Notes under the pieces: model-generated
Seen by the model: the letters and a program-made list of their open reading frames with translations, nothing else
The model's database searches: none
Told to the model about the DNA's origin: nothing
Shown here: piece after piece, positions 8,754 to 16,161 of the stretch
Layout of the letters: each line of letters begins with the position of its first letter
Position numbering within the stretch: position 1 is the first letter of the stretch
Program-made: the position numbers and the translations under genes
Source: Clostridium oryzae
Lineage (GTDB): Bacteria; Bacillota; Clostridia; Clostridiales; Clostridiaceae
NCBI RefSeq assembly: GCF_002029235.1
Contig: NZ_MZGV01000038.1
Coordinates: 1-41,818 of the forward strand
DNA length: 41,818 nucleotides
Direction: 5' to 3'

Positions 8754-9570
8754 TATGAATCTTAAATTATTAGTTATTGATGATGAACAAAATACAAGAA
8801 ACCTTATAAAGATGCTGCTAGATTGGGAAGCTATGGGGTTTAGTATTATAGGGGAAGCAGCTAGTGGACAAGAAGGCTTATATATAGCAGAGGATACTAA
8901 ACCGGATTTAATTATTACAGACATCAGAATGCCATATATGGACGGACTTGAATTTTGCGGACTAATTAAAGAGCATCACCCACAAATAAAGATAATTATA
9001 CTTACTGCTTATGAAGAGTTTGAATATGCTAAACAAGCTTTAAAAAAGGGAGCTTCTGACTTCTTGCTCAAACCTCTAAAAAGGTCAGAATTGAAAGAGG
9101 CTATAGAGAAAATAAAGATTACGATAGAAAGAGAGGAAGAAAACCGCAGGCATTACGATCTAATGAAAAAAAGACTGTCTGAAGTAGGATTTGAAAATGA
9201 TGATTTTATTGATGTTAAACCAAGTAAAATTAATGAGATAATAAGTTATATTTCACAAAATATATCTGACTCTACACTTACGCTTTCATCATTAGCCGCT
9301 CATTTCTATATTAACCCAAGCTACTTGAGCAGAATTTTTAAACAGCAAAAAGGTGCCAATTTAGTTGAATATCTTACTAGAATGAGAATTCAGGAGGCTA
9401 TTGCCTATTTTAATGAAACTGATAAAATGGCCTATGAAGTAGCGGAGCTTGTGGGAATTCCGGATCCTAAATATTTCGGGAAATGTTTTAAGAAATATAC
9501 AGGATATACAATTAATGATTACAAACGAAAGATTTTAAATAATCAATTCTCAACTGATAGAGTTTTATGA
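8746..9570 (+). CDS. YesN-family response regulator (REC + AraC-type HTH)
   Basis: A 274-residue response regulator. The receiver domain occupies residues 6-120, with acidic residues DDE at 12-14, phospho-acceptor Asp59 in TDIRMPYMDG, and Lys near 108. A short linker leads to two AraC-type helix-turn-helix units: LAAHFYINPSYLSRIFK near 185 and VAELVGIPDPKYFGKCFK near 235. It is much shorter than Bacillus YesN because the central linker domain is absent. The start codon at 8746 lies within the kinase gene, behind AGGGGAGC, so the pair is translationally coupled. The likely targets are the 14-bp direct repeats 81 bp downstream of the gene, in front of the sugar ABC operon. Confidence 0.93.
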   Translation: MNSMNLKLLVIDDEQNTRNLIKMLLDWEAMGFSIIGEAASGQEGLYIAEDTKPDLIITDIRMPYMDGLEFCGLIKEHHPQIKIIILTAYEEFEYAKQALKKGASDFLLKPLKRSELKEAIEKIKITIEREEENRRHYDLMKKRLSEVGFENDDFIDVKPSKINEIISYISQNISDSTLTLSSLAAHFYINPSYLSRIFKQQKGANLVEYLTRMRIQEAIAYFNETDKMAYEVAELVGIPDPKYFGKCFKKYTGYTINDYKRKILNNQFSTDRVL

Positions 9571-9585
9571 TTTTTTAGTCTCTAG

Positions 9586-9645
9586 GGTAGGAAGTGGTTG
9601 TAGGAGGCATTTTCCAGCTGACGGAAATCACTTCCTACCATTTTT
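9586..9645 (+). terminator. Conserved-loop hairpin B2, terminator of the two-component operon
   Basis: Arms GGTAGGAAGTGGTT (9586-9599) and AATCACTTCCTACC (9626-9639), one G-U pair, loop with TAGGAGGCATTTTCC, then five T. It begins 15 bp after the regulator stop codon and matches hairpins at 4245, 13241 and 34591, but lacks the conserved block found upstream of those. Confidence 0.85.
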
Positions 9646-9650
9646 ATTTA

Positions 9651-9685
9651 GTAAAAATGTTACGAGTCTAGGTAAAAATATTACG
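9651..9685 (+). promoter_or_regulatory. Two 21-bp-spaced direct repeats, probable response-regulator operator
   Basis: GTAAAAATGTTACG (9651-9664) and GTAAAAATATTACG (9672-9685) are identical at 13 of 14 positions and start exactly 21 bp apart, two helical turns. The second abuts a poor -35 region (TTTATT, 9686-9691) and is followed at 17 bp by a perfect -10. This is the geometry of AraC-type activation next to the -35, which suits the regulator encoded just upstream. Confidence 0.7.
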
Positions 9686-9714
9686 TTTATTACTGCGTGC
9701 CGTTAAACTATAAT
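9686..9714 (+). promoter_or_regulatory. Activator-dependent promoter of the sugar ABC operon
   Basis: -10 TATAAT at 9709-9714 with a weak -35 (TTTATT, 9686-9691) at 17-bp spacing. The weak -35 beside two activator-like repeats suggests the promoter needs the upstream response regulator. Confidence 0.55.
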
Positions 9715-9766
9715 AAAAACATAAAGAAAAAAGTCTTATAGGGGACTTGAGATAAGGGGGATTTTT

Positions 9767-11053
9767 ATGAAACAATTCTGCAAACGTTTTTTTGTAGGAG
9801 CACTTACTGCATCGATGTTTTTTAGTTTATCAGCATGCAGCAGCAAATCATCGGGAGGTTCGTCTAATAAAAAACAAGTTACATTAAAATTATGGCATAT
9901 CTGGGCATCAGATTCAGAGTCAAGTAAAGCACCTTTTGAAAAGGTTTTAGCACAATTTAAGAAAGTTCATCCTGAAATTAAGCTTCAGGTGGATGCAACT
10001 GAAAATGAGGCTTTCAAGACAAAAATTAGAGCCGCAGTTGCTGCGAATGAAGCACCGGATATTTTCTTCTATTGGGGTGGAGGTTATATGAAAAATTTCG
10101 TAGATGCTAAAAAATTGCTTCCACTTAATGATTATTTAAATGACGGAACAAAAGACAAACTTCTTGATGGGACTCTATCAAACGTGACCTTTAACGGTAA
10201 GATTTATGGATTACCTCATTCTATGTCTGTTGGAACTTTCTTTATTAATAAGGAATTATTCAGCAAGAACAATGTTAAGATTCCAACTACTTGGGATGAA
10301 TTATTAACTGCATGTAAAGAATTTAAATCAAAAGGAATTACACCTATGTCAGTTGGAGCAAAGGATATATGGCCCCTCGATATGTATCTTGACATAATAG
10401 AAACTCGCCAGGCTGGTTATCAAACATGTTTTAATGCACTCTCCAAGAAAGGAAGCTATGAAGATTCAGGAATCATTGAAGGGGCAAAGAAATTTCAACA
10501 ACTTATTGATATAGGTGCATTTAATAAGGGAGCGCAGGGGCTTACAAGAGATGAATCTGAGGTGCCTTTCTATGAAGGAAAGATTCCAATGTACTTTAAC
10601 GGCAGTTGGACAATTGGTAATATAATGAAGGCTGACAGCAAAATTAAAGATAAAATCGATATTATTAAATTCCCATCCCTTAGTGATAAAAGTGATATGA
10701 ATGATTACACCGGCGGTGCGTCTGAAATCTTTACAGTAAATGCAAATACTAAATATAAGAAAGAATCTGTTACTGCATTAAAATATATCAGTGAAAATTT
10801 ATCCAAAGAATTGTATCTTGCTGGAGCAGGTCTTCCAGTATATAAGGATAAAGTGGATGACTCAAAAATAGACTCACTTACTAAAAAGCTTGTAAGTATG
10901 ACACAAAATGCTAAAACCTATACTTTGTGGTGGAACACATATCTTGATGGTCAGGATTCACAGCTGTATATGAATGAATCTGCAAAATTATTTGCAAAAC
11001 AAATTACTCCTGAGCAATATGTAAAAGACTTGCAAACCATGAATTCAAAGTAA
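9767..11053 (+). CDS. Sugar ABC transporter substrate-binding lipoprotein
   Basis: A 428-residue family 1 extracellular solute-binding protein (MsmE/MalE type). The lipoprotein signal ends in LSAC with the acylated Cys at residue 24, followed by a Ser/Gly/Lys linker. The mature part shows LKLWHIWASD near its start, DIFFYWGGGYMKNF, GLPHSMSVGTFFINKELF and the late PMYFNGSWTIGNI segment, which is typical of oligosaccharide binders. It would be anchored on the outer face of the membrane and deliver sugar to the permeases at 11208 and 12104. AAGGGGG lies before the ATG. The ligand cannot be read from sequence; the sugar-type two-component system upstream and the polysaccharide genes in the window point to a plant oligosaccharide. 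Confidence 0.93.
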   Translation: MKQFCKRFFVGALTASMFFSLSACSSKSSGGSSNKKQVTLKLWHIWASDSESSKAPFEKVLAQFKKVHPEIKLQVDATENEAFKTKIRAAVAANEAPDIFFYWGGGYMKNFVDAKKLLPLNDYLNDGTKDKLLDGTLSNVTFNGKIYGLPHSMSVGTFFINKELFSKNNVKIPTTWDELLTACKEFKSKGITPMSVGAKDIWPLDMYLDIIETRQAGYQTCFNALSKKGSYEDSGIIEGAKKFQQLIDIGAFNKGAQGLTRDESEVPFYEGKIPMYFNGSWTIGNIMKADSKIKDKIDIIKFPSLSDKSDMNDYTGGASEIFTVNANTKYKKESVTALKYISENLSKELYLAGAGLPVYKDKVDDSKIDSLTKKLVSMTQNAKTYTLWWNTYLDGQDSQLYMNESAKLFAKQITPEQYVKDLQTMNSK

Positions 11054-11084
11054 GAGTATAGTGTTGTTCATTCTATGCATCAAT

Positions 11085-11118
11085 AAAGGGGAGAGGAGGC
11101 ATTCGTTCCATCCCCTTT
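11085..11118 (+). terminator. Intercistronic hairpin between binding protein and permeases
   Basis: 8-bp stem AAAGGGGA (11085-11092) with TCCCCTTT (11111-11118). The 18-nt loop includes GAGGAGGCATTCGTTCC, sharing GAGGAGGCATT with the other conserved-loop hairpins although the stem differs. It lies 31 bp after the binding-protein gene, where a partial terminator or mRNA-stabilising hairpin would let the binding protein be made in excess of the permeases. The following T run is short. Confidence 0.6.
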
Positions 11119-11207
11119 TACTATAAAATTTCATTTATCTGTACCCATTCTCGGCATAATTGGGGTACGTATAAGGCAAAGTCTTTCTGCCATAGGGAGG
11201 AGTTTAT

Positions 11208-12092
11208 ATGGACAAAGTTTTTTCAAATAAAAAAGCAATTTTTATATTTATGCTGCCATGTGTTGTATTTTTCGTAGTTATTATTCTTGCACCAATAATT
11301 ATGTCGGCTTATTATAGTACGCTTAAATGGGATGGATTAGGTTCTGGCACTTTTATTGGACTAGATAATTTTAAGAAGTTATTTATAAAAAATATTGATG
11401 GATTTCCGTTATCAGTAAGAAACTCATTCTTATTTTTGCTTGTTTCAGTTTTTATTCAATTGCCTATTTCGCTTATTTTGGCGTTAATATTGAGTAACAG
11501 AATTAGAGGTGAAGGATTTTTTAGAACAGTTTATTTTATCCCTGTTGTCATTTCTACAGTAGTTATAGGACAGTTATGGATGAAAATATATCATCCGGAT
11601 TATGGTCTTTTAAATGAATTTCTGAAATATATAGGCTTGGGAAAGTATGCACACAGTTGGCTAGGTGATAAAAATACGGCTTTAGCTTCAAGTTTTGTGC
11701 CTATATTATGGCAGTATGTGGGATATCATATGCTGCTTATGTATGGTGCCATAAAGTCAATATCTCCAGATATATTTGAAGCTGCAAAAATCGATGGAGC
11801 TAATTCCTTGACTACAGCCCTTAGAATTACACTTCCAATGATTACTCCAATGCTTAAAGTAAGTGTAACTTTTTCAGTAATAGGATCACTTAAAGTATTT
11901 GATTTGATTTATGTACTTACGAATGGTGGACCTGCAGGTGCCAGCGAAGTGCCAAGCACCCTTATGGTAAAAACCATATTTATGAGTAATCAGTATGGAT
12001 ATGGAAGTGCAATGGCAGTATTTATTATTGTAGAGTGCTTTTTATTCACTGGAATCGTAAATCTCTTATTTAAAAAATCTGAAGAATTATAG
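11208..12092 (+). CDS. Sugar ABC transporter permease (MsmF/UgpA type)
   Basis: A 294-residue inner-membrane permease with about six transmembrane helices, the first at residues 10-32. The cytoplasmic EAA loop reads FEAAKIDGANSLTTALRITL near residue 190, which contacts the ATPase. It pairs with the second permease, whose start codon is 11 bp downstream. GGGAGGAG precedes the ATG. No ATPase gene is linked, as is usual for clostridial and bacillar CUT1 importers, which share a single MsmX/MsmK-type ATPase encoded elsewhere. Confidence 0.93.
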   Translation: MDKVFSNKKAIFIFMLPCVVFFVVIILAPIIMSAYYSTLKWDGLGSGTFIGLDNFKKLFIKNIDGFPLSVRNSFLFLLVSVFIQLPISLILALILSNRIRGEGFFRTVYFIPVVISTVVIGQLWMKIYHPDYGLLNEFLKYIGLGKYAHSWLGDKNTALASSFVPILWQYVGYHMLLMYGAIKSISPDIFEAAKIDGANSLTTALRITLPMITPMLKVSVTFSVIGSLKVFDLIYVLTNGGPAGASEVPSTLMVKTIFMSNQYGYGSAMAVFIIVECFLFTGIVNLLFKKSEEL

Positions 12093-12103
12093 AGGTAAGT
12101 GCC

Positions 12104-12946
12104 ATGAAATTAGAAAAAAATATCAACAGGTTAGGAAAGAGCATAATCTATATCTTATTAGCATTTTGGTCTCTTGTATGTATTTTCCCTTTATACTGGC
12201 TTATATGTTTTTCATTTAAAACCAATTCTGAAATTTTCGGAAGTAATATTATAGGACTTCCGCATAAATTGTTATGGAGCAACTATAAAACTGCATTTAT
12301 GAGTGGAAAAGTTGGCATGTATCTATTTAATAGTGTTTTTGTTACTGCCCTTACAATATTACTTACACTTTTAGCTGCTGCTATGGGAACTTACGCAATG
12401 ATACGTATGAAATGGCGATTTCAAAAAATTACTATGAGAATTATGATGATAGGATTGATGATTCCTATACATGCGGCTCTGCTGCCAGTGTTTATTATGA
12501 TGCGTAAATTAAAATTATTAGATACAGACTGGTCTCTGATCCTTCCATATACTGCTTTTGCTATACCTATGGCAATTATGATTTTTGCTGGCTTTTTAGG
12601 ATCAATACCTAGGGATCTTGAAGAGGCTGCCTGTATAGATGGTTGCAGCATATATGGGGCTTTTTTTAAGATCATTCTTCCATTGCTGCGACCAGCAATA
12701 GCTACAGCTGCAATATTTACATTTATACAAGCATGGAATGAACTTATGTTTGCTGTGGTTTTCATTAGCAACGATAAGGCTAAAACTCTTACTGTAGGTA
12801 TTCAAGCAATGGCTGGACAATATCTGACGTCCTGGGGACCTATAGGTGCAGCATTAGTGGTTGCAACCATTCCTACTTTGATAATTTATATGCTGCTTAA
12901 TAATCAGGTTCAGAAGAGTTTAACTGCTGGAGCTATAAAAGGATAG
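12104..12946 (+). CDS. Sugar ABC transporter permease (MsmG/UgpE type)
   Basis: A 280-residue permease of the MalG/UgpE group and partner of the upstream permease. Six hydrophobic helices are visible, the first at about residues 13-35. The EAA loop is LEEAACIDGCSIYGAFFKII near residue 170, and the C-terminus ends QKSLTAGAIKG, the typical tail of this group. It starts 11 bp after the previous gene behind AGAGGTAAG and is the last gene of the operon. A purine-rich repeat and a dispersed hairpin element follow. Confidence 0.93.
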   Translation: MKLEKNINRLGKSIIYILLAFWSLVCIFPLYWLICFSFKTNSEIFGSNIIGLPHKLLWSNYKTAFMSGKVGMYLFNSVFVTALTILLTLLAAAMGTYAMIRMKWRFQKITMRIMMIGLMIPIHAALLPVFIMMRKLKLLDTDWSLILPYTAFAIPMAIMIFAGFLGSIPRDLEEAACIDGCSIYGAFFKIILPLLRPAIATAAIFTFIQAWNELMFAVVFISNDKAKTLTVGIQAMAGQYLTSWGPIGAALVVATIPTLIIYMLLNNQVQKSLTAGAIKG

Positions 12947-12988
12947 AGAGTCAAGAGAAAAGAGAAAAGAGTAAAGAGTAAAGTGAGG
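12945..12988 (+). repeat. Purine-only imperfect tandem repeat
   Basis: About 44 bp made almost wholly of A and G, built from short AGAG(T/A)AAA units, starting just inside the permease stop codon. It could come from replication slippage. No coding function is seen. Confidence 0.5.
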
Positions 12989-12992
12989 GTAC

Positions 12993-13301
12993 GAATTCAG
13001 CTATGCTGAATTCCTTTAAATTTTGTTTCTTTTTAGTAATTTATTTTTTTGATAATTGTGGATAAATTTCAGCCGTACAGGAATATGCTACATGTATTGT
13101 TCAAAAGATGTAACTATAAAATGTACGAAGTAATATGAGAGTAACTCTTAAGAAATTCTAATAAACAAATAAACAAGAAAAATAATTTGGAAGAAGTAAT
13201 ATAGAAAATAATACTTTGTAAATTCATAGAGTTAGTATAGGGGAGAAAGTGGTTGGAGGAGGCATTTTCCAGCCGACGGAAATCACTTTCTCCCTTTTTT
13301 T
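12993..13301 (+). repeat. Dispersed hairpin element, full copy with both end hairpins
   Basis: Begins with a 9-bp palindrome GAATTCAGC-TAT-GCTGAATTC (12993-13013) and ends with hairpin B3 and a T run (13241-13301). From 13051 onward it matches the copy at 34401-34651 with almost no length difference: weakly over the first 60 bp, and by eye about 90% from 13107 to 13300. It has no open reading frame of note. It occupies nearly the whole gap between the sugar permease and the OmpR-type regulator, so a 3'-UTR or an independent RNA are both possible. Confidence 0.8.
13241..13301 (+). terminator. Conserved-loop hairpin B3 with compensatory stem changes
   Basis: Arms GGGAGAAAGTGGTT (13241-13254) and AATCACTTTCTCCC (13281-13294), loop with GGAGGAGGCATTTTCC, then seven T. 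Compared with the 34591 copy, two stem positions differ on both sides in a matching way (U-A to G-C and G-C to A-U), so the stem is conserved while its sequence is not. Confidence 0.85.
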
Positions 13302-13361
13302 GACCATGTTTTGACTTTTAAATAGTATAATTATCTTATCAAACAGAATTGGAGTAAAAGA

Positions 13362-14036
13362 ATGAAAGATAAAATATTAATAGTAGATGATGAGAAGATG
13401 ATTATAAATCTATTGAAAGATCATTTTGAAACGGAAAACTATATTGTTTTTACGGCACTAAGTGCGAAAGAAGCAATTGAAAAATTATCTTTAAAACCTC
13501 ATATCATTATCCTAGATATAAACATGCCAGATATGGATGGAATTACATTATGTTCTAAAATAAGAAATCATGTGTATTGTCCAATTATTTTTCTTAGTGC
13601 CAGAATTGAAGAACAAGACATAATAAATGGCTTGAGGGTAGGTGGGGATGATTACATTGTAAAGCCATTCAGTATCGACGAGTTAACTGCACGTGTAGAA
13701 TCACATCTAAGGCGGGAACAACGTAGGACATGCAGCACTGATACTAGATTCTCGGGCGGATTAGCTATAGATTATTCAGAGAGAATTATTAGTTATGAAG
13801 GTAAGGAAATATGTGTATCCAGAAGAGAATTTGATATCATAAAATTGCTATCGATGAATGCTGGAATAGTATTTGAAAAAGAAACAATCTATGAAAAAAT
13901 ATGGGGATATGATGCTGAGGGTGATAGCAGTGTAATTAAAGAACATATACGGAAAATACGTATGAAACTATCAAGGGTGACTGGAATAGATTACATTGAA
14001 ACAGTATGGGGAGTAGGGTATAGATGGAACAAATGA
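13362..14036 (+). CDS. OmpR-family response regulator
   Basis: A 224-residue regulator. The receiver domain (residues 4-118) has DDE at 9-11, phospho-acceptor Asp52 in ILDINMPDMDG and Lys near 102 in DYIVKPFS. The winged-helix DNA-binding domain (about 128-222) includes SRREFDIIKLL and ends VWGVGYRWNK, the usual OmpR/PhoB finish. TTGGAGTAAAAGA precedes the ATG. It overlaps the kinase gene by 13 bp and leads a five-gene operon with an ABC exporter, a layout often used for resistance to antimicrobial peptides or for bacteriocin immunity. A -10-like TATAAT is at 13326, but the best -35 (TTGACC, 13300) is 20 bp away. Confidence 0.94.
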   Translation: MKDKILIVDDEKMIINLLKDHFETENYIVFTALSAKEAIEKLSLKPHIIILDINMPDMDGITLCSKIRNHVYCPIIFLSARIEEQDIINGLRVGGDDYIVKPFSIDELTARVESHLRREQRRTCSTDTRFSGGLAIDYSERIISYEGKEICVSRREFDIIKLLSMNAGIVFEKETIYEKIWGYDAEGDSSVIKEHIRKIRMKLSRVTGIDYIETVWGVGYRWNK

Positions 14037-15211
14037 AAAAAACACTTAATAATCTATCATTGAAGAAATCTTTAATAGCTATTGTCTTGGTTACTATTAT
14101 ATTTGTTATAGGGCTTTCGGCAATAACTATTTTTGGATGTAGTATAGTTCAAAATGAAACTTTGAAGTCAAGGTCGATTGTAATACATAAGTACAAAATA
14201 ATTGATAGGAACACTGGCGAAATTAGGATTAGTTCAAAAGACTATCAATTTGAAAAATTAACTACATATCAGAATATAATTTATTCTATTGCAAATATCG
14301 GTAATCTTATATTCCCAGTTTTATACGTGATTATTGGTGTTGTTTTTGCAGCATCAGTATTCTATAGAGTAAAGTTGAAAGAGCCTATTTATATTCTGAA
14401 TGAAAGTGCAATAAAGGTTGGAAAAAACGATTTGGATTTTTTTATAGATTATAAGAATAATGATGAGATGGGGAAACTTTGCGATGCTTTTGAAAAAATG
14501 AGAACAGAACTATATAGGAATAATAAAGCTATGTGGAAAATGATAGATGAGCGTAAGCAGTTAAATGCAGCAGCTGCACATGATTTACGGACTCCCATTA
14601 CTGTTATTAAGGGATATACACAGTATCTTCAGAAAAACATACCAAAAGGTAAAATTAGCAGTGAAAAACTATGTGAAACGCTAAGCAATGTTTTAGCTGC
14701 AGCAAATCGGTTAGAAAATTATGTGGATTCTGTACGTGATATTGAAAGATTAGAACAAGTAGAATTGGCTAGACAATATTTTTTATTGTCTAAGCTTTTA
14801 AAGGAAGCAAAAGAGTATTTGTCTGTATTAGCAGAAAGGTTTGGAAAAGAAATAATATTTACATATGTGCATAACGATATGGAAGTATTTATAGATAAGC
14901 AGATGTTATTTCGTATATTAGAAAATATTGCAACAAATGGCTTAAGATATGCAAAGTTCAGTATACATATAGAATGTTTTGTAGAAAAAGAATTTTTATA
15001 TTTTCAATTTATAGATGATGGAAAAGGCCTTTCGCAGGAAGAGCTGAAATCAGCGTACTATCCCTTTTATACAGATAAACAACGAGACGATCATTTAGGG
15101 ATGGGGCTTGCTATATGCAAAATTTTATGTCATAAGCATGGAGGTGAGTTGATTCTCGCAAATGAAAAAGGTATGGGAGCTAAGGTTACTGCTAAAATAT
15201 GTGTAAGATAA
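14024..15211 (+). CDS. Sensor histidine kinase (HAMP, HisKA, HATPase)
   Basis: A 395-residue membrane kinase. Transmembrane helices are at about residues 17-40 and 92-114, enclosing a short extracellular loop of about 50 residues. A HAMP region follows (115-170), then the phosphorylation site His186 in AAAHDLRTPITVIKGY, and a catalytic domain with DDGKGLSQEEL, GMGLAICKILCHKHGG and GMGAKVTAKI. In the N box the usual Asn-x-x-x-Asn appears as ENIATNGLRY. The short sensor loop resembles kinases that detect peptides or cell-envelope state. It is cognate to the regulator it overlaps, and the ABC exporter genes follow after 71 bp. Confidence 0.93.
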   Translation: MEQMKKTLNNLSLKKSLIAIVLVTIIFVIGLSAITIFGCSIVQNETLKSRSIVIHKYKIIDRNTGEIRISSKDYQFEKLTTYQNIIYSIANIGNLIFPVLYVIIGVVFAASVFYRVKLKEPIYILNESAIKVGKNDLDFFIDYKNNDEMGKLCDAFEKMRTELYRNNKAMWKMIDERKQLNAAAAHDLRTPITVIKGYTQYLQKNIPKGKISSEKLCETLSNVLAAANRLENYVDSVRDIERLEQVELARQYFLLSKLLKEAKEYLSVLAERFGKEIIFTYVHNDMEVFIDKQMLFRILENIATNGLRYAKFSIHIECFVEKEFLYFQFIDDGKGLSQEELKSAYYPFYTDKQRDDHLGMGLAICKILCHKHGGELILANEKGMGAKVTAKICVR

Positions 15212-15282
15212 TTTTATATTGACCGAAAATTGATTTTTTATATTTATACTCTTCTTAGTTAAAGAAAGGAGAGTATTTTTTT

Positions 15283-16161
15283 ATGAATATTTATATTGAC
15301 AACTTATCTAAGCTATATGGAAGAAAGTATGTTCTAGACAATGTTTCGCTTACAATTACGACGGGCATGTTTGGGTTACTTGGCAGAAATGGTGCCGGAA
15401 AAACAACACTTATGAGAATTCTTGCAACAGTAGCTGCAAAGACAACTGGGAAAATTGATATGGCAGGCATTCAGATAGAAAAAGCTAATGAAATTAGAAA
15501 GATAATTGGATATTTACCGCAGAATTTTTCTATTTATCCTAACATGACGGTGTATCAAGCGATGGACTATCTTGGAGTCCTATCAGAACTTACCAAGAAG
15601 GAAAGAATAGAAAGAATTCCTCAACTGTTACAGCGAGTAAATCTTGATAGCAGCTATAAGAAAAAAATTAAATGCCTTTCAGGTGGAATGAAACAGAGAT
15701 TAGGTATTGCGCAGGCTTTACTTAATAATCCTAAAATATTAATAGTTGACGAACCTACAGTGGGACTTGATCCTGAAGAACGAGTTCGTTTTCGGAATAT
15801 GATAAGTGAGATTGCGGAAGATAGAATCGTAATATTGTCTACTCATATTGTAGGAGATATTGCAGCAACTTGTGAAAACATAGCAGTGCTAGACGAGGGA
15901 AAAGTTGTTTATAGTGGAACTGCTAACGAATTATCACAGCAAGCTTCAGGCAAAGTGTATAGTATGGAAATACATAAGGAAGAAATTCCGTTTGCTAAGA
16001 AAAATTTTCATATACTAAATATTCAAACGCATGGCGCAAAGACTGAAATTCGATTATTGTCAGATGTTAAGCCATCTAGTTTAGCTGTCACGTGCAAAGC
16101 TACTATTGAAGATGGCTATATTGAGCTTTTGAGAAAGAAGGAAGGGAGAGAAATAAGATGA
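15283..16161 (+). CDS. ABC transporter ATP-binding protein
   Basis: A 292-residue nucleotide-binding subunit. Walker A is GRNGAGKT (34-41, Arg in place of the common Pro), then a Q loop near LPQNFSIYPNMTV, signature LSGGMKQRLG, Walker B ILIVDEPTVGLDP, and the switch His in STHIVGDI. The ATPase part covers about 215 residues; the 75-residue C-terminal extension is typical of ABC-2 exporter subunits. AAAGGAGAG precedes the ATG. The next gene starts inside its last four bases, so the ATPase and permease are translationally coupled. With the two membrane proteins downstream it would form an exporter controlled by the adjacent two-component system. Confidence 0.93.
   Translation: MNIYIDNLSKLYGRKYVLDNVSLTITTGMFGLLGRNGAGKTTLMRILATVAAKTTGKIDMAGIQIEKANEIRKIIGYLPQNFSIYPNMTVYQAMDYLGVLSELTKKERIERIPQLLQRVNLDSSYKKKIKCLSGGMKQRLGIAQALLNNPKILIVDEPTVGLDPEERVRFRNMISEIAEDRIVILSTHIVGDIAATCENIAVLDEGKVVYSGTANELSQQASGKVYSMEIHKEEIPFAKKNFHILNIQTHGAKTEIRLLSDVKPSSLAVTCKATIEDGYIELLRKKEGREIR

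Noticed and set aside
11085..11118. Riboswitch between the binding-protein and permease genes
   Set aside because: Only a simple 8-bp hairpin is present, without a recognisable aptamer upstream.
12421..12820. Minus-strand open frames within the second sugar permease gene
   Set aside because: They lie wholly inside a well-supported plus-strand gene, have no ribosome binding site and no family resemblance.
13300..13331. Promoter TTGACC / TATAAT before the OmpR-type regulator
   Set aside because: The spacer is 20 bp, too long for an ordinary sigma-A promoter, and the TTGACC overlaps the T run of the preceding hairpin. Only the -10 is plausible.
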